Positions 1 to 8,962 of a DNA stretch of 64,000 nucleotides are shown piece after piece (position 1 is the stretch's first letter; each line of letters starts with the position of its first letter). The stretch is from Ignavibacteriota bacterium (lineage in GTDB: Bacteria > Bacteroidota > Ignavibacteria > Ignavibacteriales > Melioribacteraceae). The notes under the pieces were generated by a model, which worked only from the letters and a program-made list of their open reading frames with translations, ran no database searches and had not been told where the DNA came from. The translations under genes were made by a program, and so were the position numbers. The stretch is taken from positions 2,552,501 to 2,616,500 of the forward strand of contig JADJWT010000001.1 in assembly GCA_016716225.1 (NCBI GenBank), given 5' to 3'.

Positions 1-3000
1 TCTTGAGCAAAACGGGTTAATAGTACAATCAATAAATCCAAAAACATTTAAACTTTTCTCAAAAGGGAAAGAAATTCCTATTTTTGTTGAAGGTGAGAAT
101 GATTTATCTTTTGATAGTGATGATTATATTGAATTTGTTGGTTTAAGAAATTTGGGAGGAAATCATAGAATTGTAAGTAAATATGATGAACCTTATAATG
201 AATATTTAGGACGATATACTGATACTACTATATACTGGCTAACATGGGATGGGGTAGCTGGAAAACGTGTTAATGTTTTTGGGGACAGTGAGGTTACTAA
301 TGCTGATACATTAAAGTCTTATACTCAAATCGACCATTATGAAACAAATATTTGGTTCGATTTTGCAACAGTTGATCAAGTGAGAAGAGAAAGTCCATTT
401 TGGAGTGAAAATAAAACATGGAACGAAGGTAACCTTAATATAGGAATTCGTAATAAAAATTTTGTTGTATCTGATATTTATCCAAACAAACCATTTCATA
501 TTTATGTAAAGTTACAAGACTTTGCGTCTGATATTTCTAAAAATGCACATTTATTGTCACTCGGATTAAATTCATATGAAAGATGGAGCGATTCAATTTA
601 TATTGATAAGTATGAGCAAATTGTACTTGATGCAGAATTTAATTCAAATTTACTTAATTCCGGAAACAACACATTAAAAATAAATTCAATAGCTACTGAA
701 TCTTCTATAAATCTTTGTGTTTTTGACTGGTTTGAAATAGAATATGAAAGATATCTTAAGCCAATTGATAATTTCTTAAATTTTTCATTTTCATTTCTTA
801 AAAACAAAGTTGCATATATAGTCATGCTCCAAAATATTTCTGCTGATAATTTTACAATATGGAAATATGGAGACAGTTATAAAAAATTCACATTAAAAAA
901 TATTGAAAATGCAATCGTATTTTCTGATACGATTTCCTCTTCAGATAAATACGCTTACTCAAATATTACAAAAATTTTAACTCCAAAAATTTATTACAAA
1001 AAACAATTTATAAATCTTAGAAGACCGGATAATAAGTCAGATTACTTGGCTATTACTCATAAAAAATTCTTAACTAAGGTTATAGAATATTCAGAATTTA
1101 TTTCAAATAGTTATAATTTGTGTACCAGTGTTATTGATATTGATGATATTTATGATGAATTCTCTTACGGCCTTTTTAATCCAGAAGCTATAAAATCCTT
1201 TCTTCAATCTACTCATAATTATTGGCAAAATCCTAAACCAAAATATGTTGTTTTGATTGGAGGAGCAACTTACGACTATTATGGGAATAAATTTAAAAAT
1301 TTGTCATCCGTGAAAGAACGTGTTATTAATTATGTCCCGTCTTTCGGCGCTCCGGTTAGTGATAATTGGTTTGTTACTTGGGATACTACTGGCACTTATA
1401 TCCCTCAAATGAATATTGGTCGTATCCCCGTTACAAATAATGATGAACTTGAATGGTATTTTGATAAACACAAAACATTTGTAGAGCAAGGGTTTGATGA
1501 TTGGAATAAAAGATATATATTTTTCTCTAGTGGAGATGCAAAAAATATTTCAGAACTTTCACAATTGAAGGAATCTAATCAGTTTGTTATTGATAATTTT
1601 ATAAATACAAGACCGATTGGTGGAACCTCGACTCACTTTTACAAAACTGTCGAACCTAAAACTAATTTTGGCCCGTATTCTGAAGAATTTTTTCAAAGTG
1701 TAATTGATAAAGGGGCAATGTTTATCTCGTATTTAGGTCATAGTGGAACTCAAATCTGGGATAATACAATTGTTTCTCCTCTACAGTTAAAAAATACTAG
1801 AAATAGATATCCAATTGTTTCGGATTTTGGTTGTTCGACTGGAAAATTTGGTGAGCCTGATATCAAGTCTTTTTCGGAATTGTTTACAGTTAACCAAGAT
1901 GGACAAGCATTAGCATATATTGGAAATACCTCACTTGGATTTTTATCTACCGCAATTAATGCGCCTAAAATATTCTATAAGAAAATATTGCGTGATAGTG
2001 TTTATAATGTTAGTGAAGCACTTAATAGGTCAAAACTTGAAATGTTACAAGATTTTGGTTCCACAGGAGTTTATAAATTATTCGCATTGACAAATACTTT
2101 GATTGGCGATCCAATAATTTCTTTATCGGTTCCCCAAAAACCAAACTTTGTCATCGAAGAAAAAGATGTTGAAATAAATACTCAATTTCTAAATGATTTA
2201 CAGGATAATGTTGGAATTAAAATAAAATACCATAATTATGGAAGTGCAATCAATGATTCAATTCACATACAGATTGAGAGTGAATTCAATAACATTAAAA
2301 ATATAAATAGTTTTAAAGTTGATATTCCCAATTTTGAAGACTCAATTCAACTGAATATTCCAATTAAAAACAAAGCTGGCAGTCATTCGATAAAAGTAAA
2401 ATTGGATGAATATGATGCATTCGACGAAATATCTGAAAGTGATAATATTTTGAATTTTACATTTAATGTTGGTAGTTCATTAATACGTCCGATTATTGAA
2501 TATCAGTATGTAAATGGCATTGATAAAAAAATTACTTTTATAAATCCAACTTCCAAACCAAAGGAAGAAATAATAATTTTTGACATTTCTAATAATCTTT
2601 CATTTATAAGTTTTTCAAGCCATGAAATTCATTTCGATTCTCTTTTTACAATATATAGTTTTGAAAATATAGAAAAAAATAAAAGATATTTTGGAAGAAC
2701 AAAAATAAAAGGAGGGAATAATTTTTCAGCTTCATTTTCATTTTTAAATTCTTCTCCAAAATATTTACTAGCTGATAGTGTTAGTTTTTCAAGTTCTATA
2801 TCAAATAATTTGCATTTTCACAACAATTCAAATTTACTTGACTCAAGTTATGTAACATTTGAGTTATTTTCTGCTGGTTTTGATGATGGTCAAGCTGCAA
2901 TTATTTCAAGAAATGGTGTGAATTATGTACCAACTCCATTAGTTGGACATCATATAGCTTTATTTAATTCCTTACCTCCTTATGAATTTATCGAATATAA

Positions 3001-4582
3001 ATATTTTAATACTTTAGAAGGTGGGATAAATACTTCAAATTATATACATTTTTTGGATACTTTGACTAATGATTATTTGGTAGCAATTGCAATTTCTGAT
3101 GAAGGCTCGCCAAGAAGTGATGAATTGAAAGCACAAATTAAATCTTTAGGAAGTCAATTTATTGATCAAGTTGGTTGGAGAAGTTCTTGGGCATTCATTG
3201 GTAAAAAAGGAGCAATAATTGGTAGCATGCCTGAAGCTATTTCAAAATCTGGTGACGGTCCAGTTACAATTGATTCAACATTATCATATATTACTGATAA
3301 TGGAAAATTAATTACAAATATCATCGGTCCCTCCACAAACTGGGAAAATTTAGTTGTTCAAGATTCACTACCGAACAATTCCCAAATTATTTATAAACCA
3401 ATTCTAATTTCCCAAGTTGATAATTCTGAAGATACGCTTGATGCGTTAAATATTGTTAATGGTGAAGCATCCTTAAGTTTTATCGATGCAAAAAAATATC
3501 CTTACATTAAATTTTTAGCTGAATTTAAAGCTGGTGATAATAACACTTCTCCGGTTCTAAAATCTTTAGGTGTTGATTATGATGGAATTCCAGAACTGGC
3601 AATCAATTATCAAGTTGTTTCTGTGGAAAATGATACAATCCAGCAAGGTGAAAATGCTAATCTGCAATTTTATGTTTATAATGTTGGCGAATCAAAAGCT
3701 GATAGTGTTAAGGTAATTGTTGAAGTTGTAAATTCGGATAATTCAAAAGAGAAAATTTTTGAGCAAATTATTGATTCACTTGGTTCAGAAAAGAGACAGA
3801 AATTTAATTTATCTTATAATACTTCAAACTTTAACGGAGCTAAAACTTTTTCAATATCAATTGATCCCGAAAATAAAATAACCGAATTATATGAAGATAA
3901 TAATTATTTCAACATTCCATTTACAGTAATTGGAGATACGACAAAACCCACACTGGCATTGAGTTTTGACGGAAATGAAATTTTCGATGGTGAATATATT
4001 TCCAGTAATCCAAATATAAAAATAGAATTAAATGACCCGAGTTTGGTGCCAATTTCAGATACAACTTCTATTGCAGTTTTTCTGAATAATAAATATGTAA
4101 GTTATTTTTCAAATCCAGAAATCCTAAAAATAAATTATTCATCTTCAAATCCAAAAGTTACAGTTGAGTATAATCCAAAATTGGAAGACGGAGAATATAT
4201 TCTAAAAGTTTTAGGGAAAGATGCTTCGGGAAATTCTGATCAAAATTCCGGCATTACCAAATCATTTAATGTTTTAAGCGAACCGAAATTATTAGAAGTT
4301 TATAATTATCCAAATCCGTTTAACAATGATACTTACTTTACTTTTAAGTTAACTCAAATTCCCGATGAAATTAAAATTCGTGTATTTACAGTTGCGGGAA
4401 GATTAATTAAAGAAATCAATCTTTCCGGTAATCAGCTTAATTATGATATGAATAAAATTTACTGGGATGGAAAAGATGAAGACGGTGACCCAATCGGCAA
4501 CGGAGTTTACTTGTATAAAGTAATAATGGATGTAAACGGTGAAAAACAAGACATCACACAAAAATTAGCTGTTGTAAGATGA
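1..4582 (+). CDS. C25 (gingipain-type) cysteine peptidase with T9SS sorting domain, 5' partial
   Basis: Large secreted or cell-surface cysteine peptidase of clan CD family C25. The frame is open from base 2 with no stop, so the gene starts upstream of the window; the TTG at 152 is only an internal codon. Numbering residues from 152, the putative catalytic His530 lies in YLGHSG and the nucleophile Cys561 in DFGCSTG. Their 31-residue spacing resembles gingipains. Further on come CARDB-like beta-sandwich repeats (about 690-770 and 1150-1250) and a T9SS type A sorting domain starting near NYPNPFN (residue 1385) and ending in a basic, hydrophobic tail. It is expected to cross the outer membrane by the type IX system. 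PorU, the T9SS sortase, is also a C25 protein, but the CARDB repeats suggest a secreted substrate. The exact role is unsure. A barrel-like protein gene follows 72 bp downstream. Confidence 0.85.
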   Translation, partial: LEQNGLIVQSINPKTFKLFSKGKEIPIFVEGENDLSFDSDDYIEFVGLRNLGGNHRIVSKYDEPYNEYLGRYTDTTIYWLTWDGVAGKRVNVFGDSEVTNADTLKSYTQIDHYETNIWFDFATVDQVRRESPFWSENKTWNEGNLNIGIRNKNFVVSDIYPNKPFHIYVKLQDFASDISKNAHLLSLGLNSYERWSDSIYIDKYEQIVLDAEFNSNLLNSGNNTLKINSIATESSINLCVFDWFEIEYERYLKPIDNFLNFSFSFLKNKVAYIVMLQNISADNFTIWKYGDSYKKFTLKNIENAIVFSDTISSSDKYAYSNITKILTPKIYYKKQFINLRRPDNKSDYLAITHKKFLTKVIEYSEFISNSYNLCTSVIDIDDIYDEFSYGLFNPEAIKSFLQSTHNYWQNPKPKYVVLIGGATYDYYGNKFKNLSSVKERVINYVPSFGAPVSDNWFVTWDTTGTYIPQMNIGRIPVTNNDELEWYFDKHKTFVEQGFDDWNKRYIFFSSGDAKNISELSQLKESNQFVIDNFINTRPIGGTSTHFYKTVEPKTNFGPYSEEFFQSVIDKGAMFISYLGHSGTQIWDNTIVSPLQLKNTRNRYPIVSDFGCSTGKFGEPDIKSFSELFTVNQDGQALAYIGNTSLGFLSTAINAPKIFYKKILRDSVYNVSEALNRSKLEMLQDFGSTGVYKLFALTNTLIGDPIISLSVPQKPNFVIEEKDVEINTQFLNDLQDNVGIKIKYHNYGSAINDSIHIQIESEFNNIKNINSFKVDIPNFEDSIQLNIPIKNKAGSHSIKVKLDEYDAFDEISESDNILNFTFNVGSSLIRPIIEYQYVNGIDKKITFINPTSKPKEEIIIFDISNNLSFISFSSHEIHFDSLFTIYSFENIEKNKRYFGRTKIKGGNNFSASFSFLNSSPKYLLADSVSFSSSISNNLHFHNNSNLLDSSYVTFELFSAGFDDGQAAIISRNGVNYVPTPLVGHHIALFNSLPPYEFIEYKYFNTLEGGINTSNYIHFLDTLTNDYLVAIAISDEGSPRSDELKAQIKSLGSQFIDQVGWRSSWAFIGKKGAIIGSMPEAISKSGDGPVTIDSTLSYITDNGKLITNIIGPSTNWENLVVQDSLPNNSQIIYKPILISQVDNSEDTLDALNIVNGEASLSFIDAKKYPYIKFLAEFKAGDNNTSPVLKSLGVDYDGIPELAINYQVVSVENDTIQQGENANLQFYVYNVGESKADSVKVIVEVVNSDNSKEKIFEQIIDSLGSEKRQKFNLSYNTSNFNGAKTFSISIDPENKITELYEDNNYFNIPFTVIGDTTKPTLALSFDGNEIFDGEYISSNPNIKIELNDPSLVPISDTTSIAVFLNNKYVSYFSNPEILKINYSSSNPKVTVEYNPKLEDGEYILKVLGKDASGNSDQNSGITKSFNVLSEPKLLEVYNYPNPFNNDTYFTFKLTQIPDEIKIRVFTVAGRLIKEINLSGNQLNYDMNKIYWDGKDEDGDPIGNGVYLYKVIMDVNGEKQDITQKLAVVR

Positions 4583-4654
4583 AAATTATTTTTCGATAAT
4601 ATGTAAAATATTTTAGTATTGTAATTTTATTCTTATTCTATTAGTTATTATTCC

Positions 4655-6001
4655 ATGAAAAATAAATTATTCATTTTATTTTGGATTTCATTTTCAGTAT
4701 ATACTTCCGCACAAATTTTTAGACCAAGTCCAAACGAAGGATTTATTGGCGGTGCTGCCGGTTTAACTTGGATTGATGGAGAACCTTTTTATTCAGTTCA
4801 TCTTTTCCCGGAACTTTCATTCGCAAAATTTGGAATTGGTTTAGACCTCAATTTGGATTTTGATAAAAACGGAAAATTACGCAATGAGAATTTTAATGAA
4901 ACTTCAGATTATTTAAGCTTAATACGTTATGTTAGATACGGACAAAAAAGTGATCCTTTTTACTTAAGATTAGGAGCTTTGGACTTTGCTACAATCGGTC
5001 ATGGAAGCATAATGTATTTGTACAATAATAGTCCAAGTTTTGACTCAAGAAAAGTTGGTTTGGAATTTAACATTGATTTTAATTTTTATGGAGTTGAAGC
5101 TGTTTACAGTACTTTTGCAGAATCTGGAATTATTGGATTAAGAACTTATACTCGACCGCTTTTGGCAACCGAAATTGGTGATGTTCCAATTATTGGAGCG
5201 TTTGAAATAGGAGCAACTTACACAACGGATTTTAATAAAAATGCCGGAGTTATTGAAGTAAATTATAATCCGGAAAATGATGAATATAAATCAACAAAAA
5301 ATTTAGGCGCAACTGAAATTATTGGATTTGATTTTAGTCTTCCATTGCTTAGAACTAGTATTGTTAATTCTGATATTTATTATGATTATGCAGAAATTTT
5401 AGATTTTGGCAACGGTAGAAGTGCCGGAATTATTCTTGATTTTTATGGTTTAGGTTTAGTTGATGTAAGAACAAAACTTGAAAGAAGATGGAACGGGGTA
5501 AATTATTTGCCATCATATTTTAATTCTTTTTATGAATTAGAAAGGTTTCAAATTAATGAAACATCCCATTCAGTAAATAGTAAAATTCAAACTTTACATA
5601 ATGGAATTAAAGTTGGGAATGGATATTACGGTGAATTGTTAATTTCCGTAATAAATTCGTTTTTTGTTTTCGGAAGTTATCAACGGTATGATAAAAATCC
5701 GGATAGCGGCGCATTAAATTTACGAACAGAAATTTCTCCGGAAAATGGAATTTTTGTTGCGCGGGCCGGTTATGATAAATTAAATATCAAGAATGAAAAA
5801 GATTTGTTTACATTGGATAACAGATCATTTTTATTTGCAGAAGTTGGCTATAAATTAAATCCTTATATATTGGTTTCAATGGTTTATAATTGGACTTTCA
5901 CACCAATTAGAGATTTGGATGATAATTTTATAAGATACAAACCGCAAAGAAAAATTGAACCAAGAATTTCATTTATTTATCCATTTAATTTTCAGCAGTA
6001 A
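4655..6001 (+). CDS. Predicted outer-membrane beta-barrel protein of unknown function
   Basis: A 448-residue protein beginning with a clear signal peptide (MKNKLFILFWISFSVYTSAQ; likely cleavage after the Ala-Gln region). The rest is rich in alternating aromatic, glycine and polar residues typical of transmembrane beta strands. It ends in a strand-like segment followed by FNFQQ rather than the usual terminal aromatic residue. I do not recognise a named family. It lies 72 bp after the C25 peptidase gene in the same direction and may be cotranscribed with it, so a role in outer-membrane anchoring or transport of that protein is possible but only inferred. A 97-bp gap separates it from lepA. Confidence 0.6.
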   Translation: MKNKLFILFWISFSVYTSAQIFRPSPNEGFIGGAAGLTWIDGEPFYSVHLFPELSFAKFGIGLDLNLDFDKNGKLRNENFNETSDYLSLIRYVRYGQKSDPFYLRLGALDFATIGHGSIMYLYNNSPSFDSRKVGLEFNIDFNFYGVEAVYSTFAESGIIGLRTYTRPLLATEIGDVPIIGAFEIGATYTTDFNKNAGVIEVNYNPENDEYKSTKNLGATEIIGFDFSLPLLRTSIVNSDIYYDYAEILDFGNGRSAGIILDFYGLGLVDVRTKLERRWNGVNYLPSYFNSFYELERFQINETSHSVNSKIQTLHNGIKVGNGYYGELLISVINSFFVFGSYQRYDKNPDSGALNLRTEISPENGIFVARAGYDKLNIKNEKDLFTLDNRSFLFAEVGYKLNPYILVSMVYNWTFTPIRDLDDNFIRYKPQRKIEPRISFIYPFNFQQ

Positions 6002-6043
6002 TCCATTTCACAAAAACCGTCAAGATTTATCATTTTCAACTCA

Positions 6044-6075
6044 ATTGGAAATTGCCTTATCAATAAGTATATTTC
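6044..6075 (+). promoter_or_regulatory. Candidate Bacteroidota-type promoter of lepA
   Basis: TTG at 6045-6047, then 20 bp, then TATATTTC at 6068-6075. This fits the Bacteroidota sigma-A form TTTG-N19-21-TAnnTTTG with one mismatch in each element. The lepA ATG lies 23 bp further on. Prediction by eye only. Confidence 0.4.
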
Positions 6076-6098
6076 TTAGCTAAATTTTAAAAGATATA

Positions 6099-7892
6099 AT
6101 GGAAAATATTAGAAATTTCTGCATAATTGCTCACATAGATCACGGTAAATCAACTTTGGCAGATATGCTTTTGGATGTTACGGGAACTGTATCTAAAAGA
6201 GAAGCCAAAGCCCAGCTTTTGGATGATATGGATTTAGAGCGTGAACGCGGTATTACAATAAAATCTCACGCTATAAAAATGAATTACACGCATTCAGATA
6301 ATAAATTATATAATCTGAATTTGATTGACACACCCGGACATGTAGATTTTTCCTATGAAGTTTCAAGATCGCTTGCTGCATGTGAAGGTGCTTTACTAGT
6401 TGTTGATGCTGCTCAAGGTGTTGAAGCGCAAACAATTAGCAATGTTTATTTAGCTGTTGAAGCCGGACTTGAAATAATCCCAATTATAAATAAAATTGAT
6501 TTGCCGAGTGCGCGTGTTGATGTTATTAAAAATCAAATTATTGATTTAATTGGCTGTGAAGAAAGCGATATAATTTTGGCAAGTGCAAAAGCAAGAATTG
6601 GTTTTGATGAAATTTTAGATGCAATTATTAATAAAATTCCTCCACCGAAAGGTGATCCGAATAAACCTTTACAAGCATTAATTTTTGATTCAGTTTTTGA
6701 TTCTTACCGCGGTGCAATTGCTTACGTTCGAATTGTAAACGGTGTGCTTAAAACTAAAGATCAAATTAAGTTTTTTGCTAGCAATGCAGTTGTTCAAGCT
6801 GAAGAAATCGGAATTTTAGGTTTGAAAAAAATCAAAACTGAAGAATTAAGCACCGGCGATGTTGGTTACGTCATTGGAAGTATTAAAGATGTACACGATA
6901 CCAAAGTAGGCGATACAATAACTCACGCAAGAAACGGAGCAGAAGCTCCGCTTGCCGGATATAAGAATATTAAACCAATGGTTTTCTCCGGATTGTATCC
7001 TTCTGATTCGGACGATTATGAGGACTTAAGAGATGCAATTGAAAAACTTCAACTTAATGATGCATCATTGGCTTTTATTCCGGAAACATCAGCTGCATTG
7101 GGATTTGGTTTCCGTTGTGGATTTCTTGGAATGCTCCACATGGAAATTATTCAAGAAAGATTGGAAAGGGAATATAATCAAACAATTGTTACAACTTTAC
7201 CAAACGTTGAATATCATGCATATAAAAGAAATGGCGAAAAAGTAATTGTAGATAATCCTGCAGAACTTCCACCCGTTGGAGATATTGAAAGAATTGAAGA
7301 ACCTTATGTAAAATCTCAAATTGTTGTTCCAAGTGAATATTTGGGAAACATCATGAAATTAGCAATGGAGAAAAGGGGAATTTATAAAAATACAACATAT
7401 ATTGATCCAACCAGAGCAGATGTGGAATTTGAATTTCCACTTTCAGAAATTATTTTTGATTTTTTTGATAAATTAAAATCCACAACTCGCGGTTATGCTT
7501 CATTTGATTATGAATATATTGGATATAGAACTTCCGATTTAGCAAAGTTGGATATTATGTTAAACGGAGATGTTGTTGATGCGCTTTCGATTATTGTTCA
7601 TAAAGATAAAGCTTATGATTGGGGGAAAAAAGTTTGCACAAAACTAAAAGATTTAATACCGCGACAAATGTTTGAAATTGCTGTGCAAGCTGCAATTGGT
7701 AATAAAATAATTTCGAGAACAAATATTAAAGCTCTCAGAAAAAATGTTCTTGCGAAATGTTACGGCGGAGATATTACAAGAAAGAGAAAACTTCTTGAAA
7801 AACAAAAGGAAGGAAAAAAGCGAATGAAACAAGTTGGAAATGTGGAAATTCCCCAAGAAGCATTTCTTGCCGTACTTCAAATTGATGACTAA
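6099..7892 (+). CDS. lepA: Elongation factor 4 (LepA GTPase)
   Basis: A ribosome-associated GTPase that acts on stalled or mistranslocated ribosomes. At 597 residues it has the normal family length of about 600. G1 is AHIDHGKST (about residues 11-19), the switch motif RGITIKS (about 50-56), G3 DTPGH (about 77-81) and G4 NKID. EF-G-like domains II, III and V follow, then the LepA-specific C-terminal domain with KALRKNVLAKCYGGD and a lysine-rich KRKLLEKQKEGKKRMK segment. The ATG start gives the usual MENIRNFCIIAHIDHGKS-type N-terminus. The next gene encodes signal peptidase I, the classical lepA-lepB pairing, although 128-140 bp separate them here. Confidence 0.97.
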   Translation: MENIRNFCIIAHIDHGKSTLADMLLDVTGTVSKREAKAQLLDDMDLERERGITIKSHAIKMNYTHSDNKLYNLNLIDTPGHVDFSYEVSRSLAACEGALLVVDAAQGVEAQTISNVYLAVEAGLEIIPIINKIDLPSARVDVIKNQIIDLIGCEESDIILASAKARIGFDEILDAIINKIPPPKGDPNKPLQALIFDSVFDSYRGAIAYVRIVNGVLKTKDQIKFFASNAVVQAEEIGILGLKKIKTEELSTGDVGYVIGSIKDVHDTKVGDTITHARNGAEAPLAGYKNIKPMVFSGLYPSDSDDYEDLRDAIEKLQLNDASLAFIPETSAALGFGFRCGFLGMLHMEIIQERLEREYNQTIVTTLPNVEYHAYKRNGEKVIVDNPAELPPVGDIERIEEPYVKSQIVVPSEYLGNIMKLAMEKRGIYKNTTYIDPTRADVEFEFPLSEIIFDFFDKLKSTTRGYASFDYEYIGYRTSDLAKLDIMLNGDVVDALSIIVHKDKAYDWGKKVCTKLKDLIPRQMFEIAVQAAIGNKIISRTNIKALRKNVLAKCYGGDITRKRKLLEKQKEGKKRMKQVGNVEIPQEAFLAVLQIDD

Positions 7893-7931
7893 TTTAAAGA
7901 GTACGCTTTTACATTTGTTTGCCAAAAAGAT

Positions 7932-7939
7932 TATCTTTA
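7932..7939 (+). promoter_or_regulatory. Candidate -7 element upstream of lepB
   Basis: TATCTTTA at 7932-7939 resembles the TAnnTTTG element of Bacteroidota promoters. No good TTTG lies 19-21 bp upstream; only a T-rich stretch is present near 7907-7910. The lepA-lepB gap is long enough for an own promoter. Weak. Confidence 0.3.
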
Positions 7940-8032
7940 CACTTCAGAGGGAAAAAATCGCACTAAATTATTTGAAACAAAAAAAGTAAAATCAACTATA
8001 AATAGCTGAAGAATTTTAATTTGGGAAAAAAT

Positions 8033-8950
8033 ATGTTTTCAAAAGATGATAAAAACAAAGAAAGGCAAAATAAAAATCGGCACAAAACACCATTAGTTAA
8101 ATTTTTGGATTTTTGGAAGAATTTATTTTATGCAGCGCTTGCGGCACTATTTATCAAAACATTTTTTATTGAAACTTCAAGAGTACCTACTGGTTCAATG
8201 GAACAGACAATAATGGTTGGTGATTTTTTATTTGTAAATAAATTTATATACGGAGCTTCAACACCAAGAAATATTCCTTTTACAAATGTTGTTCTTCCGT
8301 ATTATCAGTTCCCCGCAATTGATGAACCTGAAAAAGGTGATATTTTTGTTTTTGAATATCCCGGTGATAGAGATGTTATTATCCCGACCGAGGTTTTAAG
8401 TTATGTTAAAAGATGCGTAGCAGAACCCGGCGATACAATTGTAATTAAGAATAAAGTAATTTATGTTAACGGAACAGAATTGCATCGTCCGGCGAATATT
8501 CAGTATTTGGTACCACAAATTTTACCGAAAAGTTATACAAGACCGGATATTTTTCCAAAAGGAAGCGGATGGAATAAAGACCAATACGGACCGCTTGTAA
8601 TTCCTAAAAAAGGTGATGTTATTAAATTAACTCCGGAAAATATTGAAACTTATAGAACCCTTATAAATAGAAATTATAAACGAGATGTTGTTAAAGTAAT
8701 GGCTGGCAAAGTTTATATTGATGGAAAATTAACTTCAGAATATGAAATTCCTCAAGATTATTATTTTGCAATTGGTGATAACAGAGATGATAGTTCCGAT
8801 AGCAGATATTGGGGATTTGTTCCCAGAGAAAAAATTGTTGGGGAAGCATTAATGATTTATTGGTCTTGGAATCCCGAAATTCCATTTAGTAATTTCTTTA
8901 AACTTTTAGGTTCAACAAGATTTAATAGAATTGCAAAATTAGTTCATTAA
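8033..8950 (+). CDS. lepB: Signal peptidase I
   Basis: Membrane-bound serine protease (family S26) that removes signal peptides from exported proteins. I start it at the ATG at 8033 (305 residues); an in-frame TTG at 8021 would add four residues. After a basic N-terminus a single hydrophobic segment (about residues 28-46) spans the membrane. The catalytic Ser55 is in PTGSMEQT and the general-base Lys126 in SYVKRCVAEPGD. The box E motif GDNRDDSSDSRYWGFVP lies near the C-terminus. The region between boxes D and E is longer than in Gram-positive enzymes, as in proteobacterial and Bacteroidota forms. It follows lepA, and the subtilase gene begins 12 bp after its stop, so lepB and the subtilase are probably cotranscribed. 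Confidence 0.95.
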   Translation: MFSKDDKNKERQNKNRHKTPLVKFLDFWKNLFYAALAALFIKTFFIETSRVPTGSMEQTIMVGDFLFVNKFIYGASTPRNIPFTNVVLPYYQFPAIDEPEKGDIFVFEYPGDRDVIIPTEVLSYVKRCVAEPGDTIVIKNKVIYVNGTELHRPANIQYLVPQILPKSYTRPDIFPKGSGWNKDQYGPLVIPKKGDVIKLTPENIETYRTLINRNYKRDVVKVMAGKVYIDGKLTSEYEIPQDYYFAIGDNRDDSSDSRYWGFVPREKIVGEALMIYWSWNPEIPFSNFFKLLGSTRFNRIAKLVH

Positions 8951-8962
8951 TAAAGTTAAGCG

